Of a stretch of DNA of 37,746 nucleotides, positions 19,488 to 31,300 are shown piece after piece. The translations under genes were made by a program, and so were the position numbers. The notes under the pieces were generated by a model, which worked only from the letters and a program-made list of their open reading frames with translations, ran no database searches and had not been told where the DNA came from. The stretch's first letter is position 1. Every line of letters begins with the position of its first letter. Source of the stretch: Rhizophlyctis rosea (lineage: Eukaryota; Chytridiomycota; Chytridiomycetes; Rhizophlyctidales; Rhizophlyctidaceae); the NCBI GenBank assembly GCA_027596075.1, contig JADGJC010000364.1, forward strand, positions 1-37,746, read 5' to 3'.

Positions 19488-22400
19488 ACCTCGACACACA
19501 CACGCAGAGGGGTCAACCCTCTTGAACGCGCGCCTCATCAGGGACTTTTGGACACGGAGGGAGAAAAAACACAAACATTCTTCTATGTATCATATTTAGA
19601 GTTTTTTGTTAAAGTAGTACAGTAACGCAATGTTTAGCGAGTATGTTTTCAGTTTTTTGTTCTGATACAATAAATTGTTTGAAGTTGATTTTTGGGTGAT
19701 GTGGTGTAGAAAGATGTTTTGGACAACGTTGGGAGAAGGATAAATGCCATGCTTTGTCATTATTACCGGCTGGCAAAGGAAGACCTGTCCCCGAGATCTA
19801 CATGTTTGGTTTCACCATACACTTGCTTTTATTTTCGAAGAGATAGTTAGACTCAGAACTCACTAACTGTCAACACTTGTGTCAACGAACATGCGGAATG
19901 GGCGCACTGTGTACATGCCCATGGAGACTACATTGCTTTGTGCTTGCTTTCTTTCTTTTGCGACTTTGGTTCCTGTGACGGACAGTTATCAAACAAACCG
20001 CCAGAACAAAAAAGACGAGTTGTACTACCTGGTGACGGCAGATTTGGTCAGTGTCGTAGCCTTCTACACCTTCGAATAATCACACTATCATGTGCTCAAC
20101 TCTTTCGGTACCATTTCTATCTTCAATCGTTGTTCTTCTGCTTCGGACAACTATTCGTGACACTGCCGGTGAAATGTTGGTAGTGGTAGTGATTTTGTGT
20201 ATCCGCTTGACAGGTCGACCAGGCATTTCCACCATTCCAAATCAGACTACAACCTTTGCTGTTCACTTTTTTCTTCCATCCAGCTCACTCGCCCAGACTG
20301 ATGTACTGGTTCGTTCCTCTGTCATTGAGACAGTATAATATCAAGACAGATTGGCATCTATCGGCCACGCAGCCGACCAACATCAGTGTTCAGCAAGAGA
20401 GATTCCTTCGACTCTTTTTCCCTCCTACCAATCCTTGAGCATTGGTGTTGCTCTCTGAGTTCTCGGAAACCAGCGTGTGCGTACATATGTTTTTATGAAC
20501 TCAAGCAATCAAAAGAATGCCTATGCGCAACCGGCATCAAAAGCGTTTTGATCAAAACCCTGAGGTTTTTGCCCTTGCCGCACTAAGCTCTGAGTCCTTG
20601 GGCAGTGCTTACATTTTTCATCAAACCGTCACCACGGGCTCTCGCATAGCATGAATAGCAGAAAGAATGCATACATCCATTGCAAATTTGCAAGCACCAT
20701 AGGCCATGCAGTTCCCCGAATCTAAGTCAGAGGTCGCTAAATGCTTTGAAGCAAATGGACACATGATATGATCAACGTTGGAGTCTTCGGCCCTTCAGTG
20801 GCCACGGCAATACACGGGGGAGTGTTATGCAAGTCCAAGATCTCTTTTTCGTGCGGTTCACCGTTCGCGTCGCAAAAAGACTCGCGTCACAAGAACGGAT
20901 TTGCCCATGATCCGCATGTGGAAGGGTCAATCTGAGCATGGATCGGGCTGCGTTCAATGCAGTCATCAATGGTCATCAATGCCGGTTGACCAAACCCTTC
21001 TTTGAACAATCCGATAAACAACCCGTACTTGGTCTTTGTTATAATCCAAATCATGAAACAACGAGTGCTCTTTCTGGCTGGGATCTTACTTCTAGATGAG
21101 TACGAAAAGGAAAAAAATGAGCCGTCTGAACGGAATCCAGATACGGTTTTGAATACTATCAAGGCATTCAACCGGGTCGTTGTCACTAAGCATACATTAC
21201 GCATTTGCGTATTGATCTCACCATTTAACACCACTGCCGCTCCATGTTCCGATACCTTCTATTCCAGGCATTCTAGGAGGGCACGGCTGGTGAATGTGAT
21301 TCTGCTGTCGCTTAATGAAAACTTGTTCTCTCCTGCACACCGTGTCATTGAAATTGCCGATTGAATCCTTACCGTACCTTGACGGCATGAATCTATGGTT
21401 TGGGTTAGGACTGTTCGGGACGCATTCTCCATGTCTCGACGATGGTTGCGGTGCCTGGGAGGGAAGAAAGGCAAGTCATCATTTTCTTGTCTCCTAGGGT
21501 TGCACTTGAAATTGTTCACTTCACTCGCTCAATACAGTAAGAACAGTGTAGATTCAGTAGTAAGAAACAATGCGGAGCCTTCAGCAACGTCCGTTATGTC
21601 ATATATATAACTTCGGCGTGAGGTGACATCTCAGGGAATTTGGATTGGATGCAGAACTGAATAAAGCACTTGAAGCTCCAAGCACAATGGCGGCGTTCAT
21701 AAGGCACAGACTCCATCGTTGCTAATATCGTTCTAGGTAGGTCGCGTTCTTCTTTTTACATTTTTTTCTCCCAACGTCAGTCTCGGCTCTCAATGCTCTT
21801 TTTGTTTTCCACATCAGTTGCTCCTACCATTGCCGGACCATATCCGTGAGTCATTTGGTCCAAGCAGGATGAAACACAGAATTCTGGTCCTGGGCTCAAT
21901 GCCCTCAAAGGAGGCACTTCTTGGTCCAATGGGTTAAGAAGTGCAATTAATGCGTTGATTTGGAGACCATGCGTTTGCCGTCAAATGCCATTTCTCTAGT
22001 TTGCTCCGCTAGGTGATCTTGTTGATTTACATTGTAGCACTGCCTTCGTGGACCATTGTAGACCCGAAGAATTGAAATGATGGCTGCATTGAGTAGAACA
22101 CTTCCCTAATGGTCGGTACAGATGCTGAATCAACATTGTCATATCAATGGAAGCTGAGTTTTCTTGTACGCATTGGCTCGATACAGCAATGCGTCGCACC
22201 CGACAGATGAAAAAAGGTAGAATCACGGACAGAAGCGAAAGTTGGGAAGGGATTGAGCTCCATATCCTCCCCTGGTCTACGCTGAGGATGGTGTTGAAGG
22301 ACTTTGTAGTGAAGTCCCGCCCGTTGTGATGTTTACGGAATCACAGTTAGTCAACCATTGGAAACAAAATCCAAAAATGATATAAAATCACGACGGGTCA

Positions 22401-23783
22401 AAAAAAAATCACTCACTATGGACATTGATTCTGGAAAGCTGAAGGTGGGTGCACGATAGTGCGATTTCTGCATGCCAGCCATGCATTGAAGTCCAGCAGC
22501 CATGAAGCAATCCAAACAGCGACGCAATATGGATGCTGAATGTTCAGCGAGAAAAGTAGGACGACAATGTTGTGTTTAAAACCTCCCTGTGCAAGTGCAG
22601 GAAACCCCACATGGATCACATTGTGTGCAATTTCGTGACTCATTACACTTTTTCCGCCGTGATGTTGTTCCTTAAATCACGATGCCAAATTTGGCAACCT
22701 TTGCAAACGTGCAAATGACCTGCCGGTGTTGAAGGACCATCTGACTGCCAGCAATGGATTTTACAGGAGGTTATCAAAAAAAAATGGCGCAAGGATGTCT
22801 AATTGCACGTAGTGGATCTACTTGTCTGAATGCCATGTATACGTTCTTTTTGTGTTCTCATTCATTTGAGAGGTTTGAAGTACCGGACTAGGGTCATTTG
22901 CTTTGCACATTGTTGGGGCTTTGCAATGTAAGCCATCCCCTGTTGTGCTGAGGGTGAGAGACCAAAAGGTTCTGCTTGTTATGATTCATCCTTCACACTT
23001 GCTAATTCTCCTCCCAGCGCATCATACCTTGGAGCTTTGGGAGAGCAGGTCATGTGCAGCGGATTAGTTGATAGTACCGGGCCGATGCATTCTTTTGCGA
23101 TGACGGCTGCAGAAATTACTCTATCGCCGATCCCATCACGTCTGATTGTGTGCTTATGTCAGCAAACAAACCTGACATCGCCTTCTTCTATTCTGAAAGA
23201 AGATAGCCTTTGTGCAAAGAATACAGTGCTGGCCTCCCGTACTTTTCGAGATGGCAAGGATGTTATTGCGGGCGGCCTGAGTGTGCGCACTTTGACATTG
23301 AACTAGTGACCGTATCAGAATCCGGATTTGCATGTATATATCGTTGTATCAAACACACTTCGATATTTTACAGAACAGTCTGATTGGTCTCTCTATAGAC
23401 GAAGGCATTCTTCATTTCTGGGCCATTAGTCCGACTGATTATTTTTTTGTTCGCACCTCATGGTAAAGCTGCCGCAGTCCTGCAAAAACAGAATCATGAT
23501 TCCCAATGGCACGAGTGTTACGCCAGGAGTGGGACTGTCATGGCCTACTTTGGCTGTCCGGTGTACAATTTGTTGAACAATCTGACTTGGGGTTTCCGAG
23601 TTTCGGATAGTGGATCCGCATGGAACGAAATGAAAAATGACATTCACACGCAAGCTCATGCAATATACACAACAATCAGTACCAATGTAAACAGCCTCCA
23701 CTACAACCGCTAACAAAAGCCTAGAAAATCGTAAACTCCTCTACATATCGACTTCTATCTAGCCTTGAACCCTTGCGCCCAAT
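19488..23783. other. 4.3 kb without a recognised gene
   Basis: After the DUF4360 polyadenylation signal only scattered ORFs of up to about 120 codons occur, overlapping on both strands and without motifs. Around 21823-21855 there is an exon-like stretch, CAG|VAPTIAGPYP|GTGAG, resembling the start of an IPT/TIG domain, after a T-rich intron-like region from 21737. It is too short to call. 23158-23175 carries CAGCAAACAAACCTGAC, related to the palindromes at 11378 and 25669. No tRNA or transposon was recognised. Confidence 0.45.
19669..19674 (+). promoter_or_regulatory. Polyadenylation signal AATAAA
   Basis: AATAAA 182 bp past the DUF4360 stop codon, within an A/T-rich 3' region. Confidence 0.5.
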
Positions 23784-25122
23784 CTACGGTTTGATCCCCA
23801 CATGAATAGAGTTCCTGATCCCGTCGCTCTCCTGGAATTCCCTGTTCACGAACCCCTTCACTTCCGGAATGTCCTTGAACCACTCGGAGCCGAAGTACTC
23901 CTTGGCGATGAAACCGGCTCGTTCCATGTGCTGGACGTAGTCGCGACCGATGCGGCGGACGTGGTCGCCTTGGCCGAAGTGCTGGACGTGGTGGATGGGT
24001 AAGCAATCATGAGAGATGTGCGGTACAAAGTTGCAAAATAGTGGACGTTACATACCAACTTCCTCCCCTCCTCCGTCGTAATATTCGGATTCTCATACGT
24101 AACATCCCTCCCCCTATCCAAGGGCACCGGCAAAATAGCCGTACCTCCCTTTTTCAAAACCCTCATACACTCCCTCAACGCCTGGTCCATATCGCTCACA
24201 TGCTCCATCACATGCACCGCCACGACCAAGTCGAAGAAGTCGTCCGGGAAGCGAATGTCCGTCAAGTCGATCTTGAAGTCCACCGCCGACTGCGAGGCGT
24301 CGTTGTAGTGGGTGATGAGGTAGTCGCCGGTGGCGTAGAAGACGTGCGGGGGGCTGTTGTGGGAGGGGTTGGAGGGGTTGAGGGAGAGTTTGTTGTGGAT
24401 GGCGGTTTCGGGGGCGATGTGGAGGATGCGGGGACGGGGCGAGAGGAGGATGTGGGGGCGGAGGGAGTTTTTTTCGATGTAGCTAGATTGTGGGCGGGTT
24501 GTTACGGGTTTACGTCGGTATGTGGTGGACATCATCAACGCATACCTGCACATCAACCGATGCCTTTCGAGACTTCTGCAAGTAGGGCATCCGCGACCTT
24601 TCATACCGTTGAAGATGAACATGTCTTCCTGACGATGAACGGTGCAGCAGCAAGGGCAGAAGGCTGAGTCGACACCTGCAGATTGTAAACGGGGTTCAAA
24701 AGATAGTCAGTTAGGTTTTGATCCTATGTCAAAGAGCGCTGTCCATTTTACACATGATCAAACTGCCAGACGTCCAGCCCGATGATTGACTTTACATTGA
24801 TACGCAGCTGCATGAGCTGACACCATACGACTCGGAGCTCCGCAGCCAGTTGACACCCCGTTGTCATTAAGCAATCACATCACCCAAAACGCCTACCTTC
24901 AATAGGCTTAGGGTTTTTGCACTCGGTGATGTTGGACTCGTACGATTCTTTGCCAGTCCACTGAGCAAAGCGGCGCCATTCAGTCAACGACGCAGAAGTA
25001 AGAGACGAAGAGTCCTGTCCAGCATGATAAAAGCCAAAGAACACAAAGAGAAAGAAGAAGAGAAGGATGGCAATGAGTCTGCTTCGCGGAGGTGGAGTGG
25101 TAGTAAGTGTAGGTTTCGTCAT
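23784..25122 (-). CDS. Membrane-anchored class I SAM-dependent methyltransferase
   Basis: Exons on the minus strand: 25122-24897, 24675-24546, 24482-24056 and 23981-23784, totalling 326 residues with all phases consistent. Introns start GTAGGC, GTATGC and GTATGT. Intron 2 is 63 nt and stop-free in frame, so an unspliced reading looks coding; removing it gives the family-like join LERHRLMC|SYIEKNSLRP. The N-terminus has PPPRSR, then a hydrophobic helix at residues 16-32, predicting a type II (lumen-facing) membrane protein, probably of ER or Golgi. CPCC (82-85) and CPTC (105-108) suggest a zinc ribbon before the RSLERHR motif. The methyltransferase core follows: RILHIAPE (motif I), VDFKIDLTDIRF, FDLVVAVHVMEHV (motif IV region) and LKKGGTAILPVPL. 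The last exon has HFGQGDHVRRIGRDY, a signature of this family, and ends HVGIKP. Related bacterial and fungal proteins lack a proven substrate; glycan or lipid O-methylation is only a guess. Confidence 0.88.
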
Positions 25123-25220
25123 TGTGGTCTATTTCCTGTTGGAAAAGTGAAAACCCTTGATTGTGTAGTGAGATGTAAAAGGAGAGGACGATGGGGTTTT
25201 GCGTTCTAAAACCTTGAGAG

Positions 25221-25228
25221 TTTATATA
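25221..25228 (-). promoter_or_regulatory. TATA box of the methyltransferase gene
   Basis: Reads TATATAAA on the minus strand, about 99 bp upstream of the ATG at 25122. Confidence 0.6.
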
Positions 25229-25230
25229 GG

Positions 25231-26185
25231 GATCCTGAGTTTGGTGGCGTGACAAGGAGTTGCGGCATATGCTTGGCTATCTATACAGCATGTTATCAAG
25301 TAAGCACCGTTGCTCCCTAGATGCCTGAAGCCCCCAATACTCAAAACCCTTTTGCATGGGATGGCTGAGTGAGGCGCCGCTTGGCGAACCGAACGATGGC
25401 GCGACTATCATGACACGTAATAATGCGTTGTACAATAGAACGGGTCGAGACCTTAAGTGCCCAGTGGAGGGACTCTCCCAGATCAAGGTGAAACCCTTAC
25501 ATATGCTAACTAGCACATACATCATGCACCACACCACATGTTGTCTCCTGAGTTTGCTCAGAAGCTGAAAAGGTGCATTTTCATATTTTGCATTTCAATA
25601 TTTACATTGCATATATGGCCACTTTAGAGAATTGCCGCCGAAGGGATGGTGGTGCTTGTGGGTACCGATTTGTTTGCTGACGTAAGCAAACAAACCCGCT
25701 GGGCAATCCTTTTACGCATGCAACTCAAAGCACAGGAATGGCATTGTATTTTCGTTATATTGGCCTTTCGCACCTGCATGAAAAAACATACTCAACCAGG
25801 CAAACAGCTAAATCGCTCTAATGTCCCGGAACACACAAATCTTGCTGGGTGCTGCAACTCGAAGCACGTCTCGTCCGGCCAAAGTAAGCACCATCCACAT
25901 GAGCGGCAACAGCTTTACACAGAACGAGATTTATTAGGGTATCACGCTATATTCAGGTTTATGTGCAATATGACCAAAAGTTTCCTCCGCCCTCCAAATA
26001 CATGCAAAACAGCGCTATCCTCGAGGCCTCGGAAGTAACCTACCGCCCGCAGCAGCCATTGGCGCACCAAATGATAGCCATTTTTCATTTCTCATGTTGC
26101 GAGAAATTGGGTCACCCAACAATCTACATGGTTCTATACAACTGTACATGCTACATTGCCTCTAGACCACCCTGTCATATCACCT
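25231..26185. other. Intergenic between methyltransferase and zinc-finger genes
   Basis: No gene recognised. A 130-codon plus-strand ORF at 25646-26038 has no motif and is probably accidental. A near-perfect palindrome lies at 25669-25694. The last 200 bp are the 3' region of the zinc-finger gene. Confidence 0.5.
25669..25694. repeat. Palindrome with 10-bp arms around GACGTA
   Basis: TTTGTTTGCT and AGCAAACAAA flank GACGTA. The centre contains TGACGTAA, an ATF/CREB-like site. It shares TTTGCTGACGTA (reversed) and AAACAAACCC with 11378-11418. Confidence 0.75.
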
Positions 26186-28393
26186 TTACCCATTCCCCTT
26201 CTTTCCCTTCCCTCCCTTGCCACGCCTACCCCTCCCCATCCCACTCCCACTACCACTCCCACTCCCACTCCCCTCCTCCTCCGTCCCCTCCCCACCCCCA
26301 CCAATGTCAGCATCCTCCCCCTTGACAATAACCGCCATATAATGCTTAGCCGCACAACTTGCACTCCCACTCGCCAGCATCTTCGCAAAGTGGTCTCGTT
26401 GCTTCTGAGGCAGGTGCATCAACAGCTCTGGTGGAAATACGAAAGGGTCATCACCACCCCCTCCACTCTCCGGCGTTGTCTCGCCGCTGTTGTCGGGAGT
26501 TATGGCTTCCGAGTCTGATGCGGTGTCGTCGCTTTCAATGTGGGGGGAGTCGTCTGGGTATATGGGCGAGTCTAGGGCGGACAGTGATGAAGAAGAGTCG
26601 ATTCGTTTGAGTCCGGAGGAAGATGGGTCGGTGGATGCAGAAGATGACGATGCTAGCGGTGTGGGGAGGATGGATATGGACCCAGGAGATGGCAGTAACT
26701 TCGAAGTTAAATGTCGGCGTAAGGCATCGGCACGTGCGAAACGACGGATGCTACAAGGATGCGTCGTTTTTGAATTAGTAGAGATACTTGCTATACTTCG
26801 CGCAAAATCCAAACTCACCAATAAGGACACTGGAACATCTTCGAAGGCGCATGCAGGCTTTTGTAATGTCGGTTCAAGTCATGTTTTCGACGAAAAGAGG
26901 ATGCTGTGTTCAAGGGAGCGAACATTTTGGTAAGCTCCGGAGTGCATCTTATGAGGTGTATCGGGTCTACTACTTGTCTCCGGGAGAGGAAGCGCGTGTC
27001 TTCGCGTTGCGGCTCCAGAGGTCCGAAAGGACCGAAAAGTTGTATGAACGTCCCGGTACTTCAAGCTTATGCAGATACGGTCCTCTTTGTGATCCACTTA
27101 TCATGGTACCCACAACTCCTCCTCAGCCCAAGAATACTTACAGCACTGGTTGCATCGAAAAGGTCTTTCCTCAGGGTCTGAAAGGAGAGATGCAAAAGCA
27201 GGTCAGCATCATCTCAAATGATATGCCTCCACAACCACTGCAAATCACCAATGGCCGCACTCACCCAAATGCACTGCAACATGACTCTTCAAATTCTGCA
27301 TCCTCGGGAAAACCTTCCCACACCCCGGATGCGCACATTGAAACATCCGCTTCTTATCCCTCTCTCCATTTCTTTCGTCATCAACTGTGATCACCCCCAC
27401 CCCTGGTATCGGAGAGGCAGAAGCAGAGGAGTACGTCTCCGCCAGAGACAGTGGAGGGGTTTCGGAGCCCGTGGGTCGAGCTGCGGGGAGGAACGGCGGT
27501 GTTGGGACGATCGGCGACGCCGATCCGCGTTGTGTGTGATCGGGGAATTGCGGTTGTGGTATGAGAGGAAAAGGGAATGATGGGTATATTTTCGGGGGTT
27601 GCCGTTGGAATGGTGGTGTTTGACTGTGTTGTGGTGGTTGGGGCGGTGCATGTTGGTGTGGGAAGGTGTTTGCAGTTAAGTAGGGTTGGGTATATGGTGG
27701 GTATGGGGTATTTGGCAAGATTGGGGTTTCGAGATATGGCGGGTTTACTGGTACTGGTGGTTGTCGTATGGGTTGGTATGATGTGGGAGTCGGGGGAATG
27801 AATGGATAGGATTGCCCGAAGTGCGATGTGGGCTGTGTTGGGAGGTCGAATAATGGTGCTGGCTGGTGGTGGGCAGTAGGGTTGGACGTAAAATGAGAAG
27901 AATGGAATGCATCAATTGATGCGAAGGCATACTCTGGTGGAAGCGGTTGAGGAGCGCAAAGTGCCGAGAATGGGATATGTGGTTGCGGCACACTGCTATA
28001 TGTCTCAAGGAGGTGGTTTTGGTGCAAATCCTGCTGGTTGAAACCCATTGCCAGCGACGTAATCGGATAGTGCGTTTCCGGCATCTGGATCTGCTCTTCA
28101 AACACCGGCAATGCCGTCGCCGGCCATTGCTCGTTATTAGCTACGGTGGTCGCTAACTGCAGCTGCGCAAAGAGCTCGGCTTGTAGCGCGTCGAGCGTCG
28201 GAATTTCGGCAGGCAAGTCCTGCTTCTGATCGCTTCCGAAGACCGCAAAGTTTGCATTCGCGGAGACGCTGCTATCACCAAAGGCTCCGACACTCAAACC
28301 TTCGCTATTGAACGGTACCATATGCGCAGTGACAGGAATGGTTTTGGATGGATGGGCGGATGACGTTGAATGTGCGGGTGTATAAGAGCTCAT
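26186..28393 (-). CDS. Crz1-like C2H2 zinc-finger transcription factor
   Basis: Exons on the minus strand: 28393-27265, 27177-27142 (36 nt), 26903-26819 and 26750-26186, totalling 604 residues; all phases agree. Donors are GTGAGT, GTAAGT and GTGAGT; intron 3 has a visible CTACTAAT branch site. Residues 1-350 are Pro/Gln/Ser-rich, typical of an activation region. Three zinc fingers follow: FQCAHPGCGKVFPRMQNLKSH...H; PFRCNQC|SSSFRRKHDLNRH...H; and MFQCPYC|IRRFARADALRRH. The order, with an NLKSH first finger, a RxHDxxRH second finger and a final RRFARADALRRH finger, matches calcineurin-responsive factors of the Crz1/Prz1 type. The tail is Ser/Asp-rich and ends in Gly/Lys/Arg repeats, possibly a nuclear localisation signal. 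By family knowledge it would enter the nucleus after calcineurin dephosphorylation and activate calcium-stress genes; I see no unambiguous PxIxIT docking motif, so that regulation is inferred only. Confidence 0.85.
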
Positions 28394-31300
28394 AGGTATG
28401 GATGACCCGATGGTCGTGGTATTAATGTGTCTTCTGTGTCTTCTGCTGTTGTCAAAGGCTGGGATGGTGGGGTACAGAGACGAAGTTCGGATGCAATGGC
28501 TGTCATGGTTCAGGTGGATGTGTAATCACTGGCGAGGATAGCTCAATGCTTCAATCGCGACATTGAAGGCGAGGAATGCCATGATCAACGCAAAAGCAAG
28601 TGAAAACGTAATATGTAAAATATACTAAGAAAAAAAGGGGGATTCTAACGGATGAAAGATGAACGCAGCTTGTTTTCGGAGGTTCAATTCGGAACTGTTG
28701 GTTCTGGTTGATGGATTCGCTGATTGGCAATGCCAGTTGAATTGAAGGCGAAAGCAAAGGATCGGTCTAGACCTCTTTGGCTTTGTGTGCTGTGTTCACG
28801 AGGACGGGCGGTCAGATTGCTTTTAGGGTGAGCGTTGATATGCGCAGCAGCGCACAGTCCAACTTGAGGACGGTTTGCGGTTGGGGCTGGGTTGTTACCC
28901 GTAGCGCGTAGCCTCACTCAGTGAGGCAGCACTGGGTTGCCTCCAAAAAATTCCGCAGGGGTACAGACCTCAGATCCGACACATCCTCAGGGGTTGCCCT
29001 CCCTCCGACAGCAGTTCCGGTGGTGCAAGGGGAACAACAGCCCATGTCCCAAAGGCGATGACAACATCCTTTTTTCTTGCTCGTGCTGGGTCGGTTGACA
29101 GCGTGTGGTGTTAGACAAGACATTACTGCAATTCCGGTGGGCAAGAGATAGGGAAATTTCGCATTGTCTTGACAGCGCGTTTTTTTCTCTAGCTGTCAAT
29201 CGCGATGTGGGCCCGTTACTCATTGCCGAAGGGTTCGCACCACTTTAAGTCTGGTGGCGGCTGAAAACGCAACAGTTTCGTGCAGATCCAGCCCAATACC
29301 GGTATTGGCCAGCACACAATCTCGCGGATGATTGACACTTGACAGTTGGAGTCAGCCCCACATAGTTTGAGCAACGTGCAACATGCTATGCCCGTTTGGT
29401 TACATAACCGTCATTGAAAAATACATGGATTACATCGCAGAAGGAGACCTCAATCGTCGTTGTTGGGGGGTCTGAATCCATGGACGCTGACTTGGGGTGG
29501 ACCATGGCACGGACCAGGAGATATTTGACACTCTATGTGTGGAGGATGCGTCAAAATCCTTGTTGTTCAGTCTTCTTCACCAATCACCCCAAAGACCCTT
29601 CATCCTGCTTCATAATCGATGCACCCACTCAAAAATCGATCATCAACTCCCAACACAACCCTCCTGGGTGTCTCATCACGTTCATTTTCCGATCCGTCAC
29701 CAGCTTTCCGTCACTATATATCCAACAGTCCCGAAAATTTGACAACTCGGGAACACCGAATCGGGCTTGCAGGCGTTGTACGACGCTAATGTGTTCCGAT
29801 TTGGTGTGCTATGACTCGGAGCTGCAGCGGCTGGACGGAGCATGGGATTATAGGCACAAATCAACGTGAAGGCTGAGTCGCACACAGTTGGACTGGGTGG
29901 ACTGGAAGTGCCGATGAAATGCTTGGAAATGAAGTGAAAGCCGACTCTGTGGAATGCCAATCCTGCCCGCACGGTGATTGGAGCATTTAGAGCGTCCCCT
30001 TGGACCATGCGCTCAGGCGGTTTCAACTGCTCATTAGCAGTCAAAGAAGCAGGAGAAGAAGGTCTGCAAATTGCAATGGGATGACTAGCAGGCGAAGCAA
30101 TCGATTTAATCCATTTACTCGATTTTGCGGAAATCGATATCCCCTTTCCACATATGACTGCACGTGATGTCCGATCGGCACATGTTAGCATGTGGGCATT
30201 ATCTGTGGAAGTGCAAACTCGCCAGACAGGCAATCTATGCAAGCCTATAATGCCCCATCTGCATTTGGATAGGTATGAAATGCAAGGGGGGTAGAGAGGG
30301 AGAGAGGGAGTGGCCAATGGGGTTTCCGACTTCTGGCCCGGGCTTTTGTGGCTTACAATCAAGCCTTGTTAAGCCCATGCAGCCACTCCAAAGGACCCTA
30401 GGGGTCGGTTGCTCTGAATTTTGAAGGGCACTTCAATGGCCATCAATCGGCAACTGTGTGCTATGCCCCAGTCCAATGGTGGGATTTACTTTTGTATGTC
30501 TTGTCGTTTGCAATGACGGGCACAAAACGTCAATACATACCACTGCCAAAGCATGCTGGGCAATGCAATTGGTTGATTTGCGATCGGTCAAGTTGCGATA
30601 TGTGCAAGGTTGTGCTCATTGCACGGACACTGAAGTGTGCCGGCCTCTGAACGGAAACTTAATCATTTACAGATGGATGCAACCGTCATCGCCAAGCTAT
30701 TTGACAGGGAGAGACACTTTCTTTTCTTCGCACAGAGCCGGGCTTGCCAGCGATTCGACTCCACCCCTATTTGGACTGCAAAAATCACGTGGAATCGAAG
30801 CCCGAACAGATGGGTGGGTTGATTGAACCCCATAACACTTGCACATTGACCAAATATATGTCATGAGTCAATGGGTTGCATCACATTGACGGGACTCATT
30901 CTAGGCGATTTTCCGGGGGCTGATATTCCTCCGTCCCAGCTGGTTGCAACTAGCCATGCAAAGGGGGACTGATGAAATGTCCGCCTATGTCATAAAAGGA
31001 GCCAGAACAGTCCCAAACCTTCAAATGGCTTGTTGAACCAATTTGAAAAAAGTGTCAACAGCAATAACGTTTTGTAGGGAACACCCGTTGGCATCAGTTT
31101 CTCACAGCGGAAGTGGTATATCTCTCAATGGACAAATCATAGGAGCTCTGTCACACAGTTCAACAACCCTTGCCATAAGCATCGTTCAGTTTCAGCAAGA
31201 ACAGTATGACGGTCACCGAGTCAGTGGGCATAAGGACATTGACCTGAGCTGTCGGACGTGTTTGATCCCAAATTTGTCCGGTCGCGAAAGAAGCATTCTG

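Noticed and set aside
22416..22643. Minus-strand ORF containing SHEIAHNV, like an HExxH metalloprotease motif
   Set aside because: No flanking M48-type sequence, short length and no exon structure; a five-residue match is expected by chance.
24483..24545. Treating the 63-nt in-frame segment of the methyltransferase as coding
   Set aside because: It has GTATGC and CTAG borders, and its removal gives a better match to the family at RHRLMC|SYIEKN.
25646..26038. 130-codon plus-strand ORF
   Set aside because: No recognisable domain; it overlaps the palindrome and ends in the 3' region of the zinc-finger gene.
29697..30362. 221-codon minus-strand ORF
   Set aside because: No motif, unusual composition and an opposing open frame on the plus strand; length alone is not convincing.
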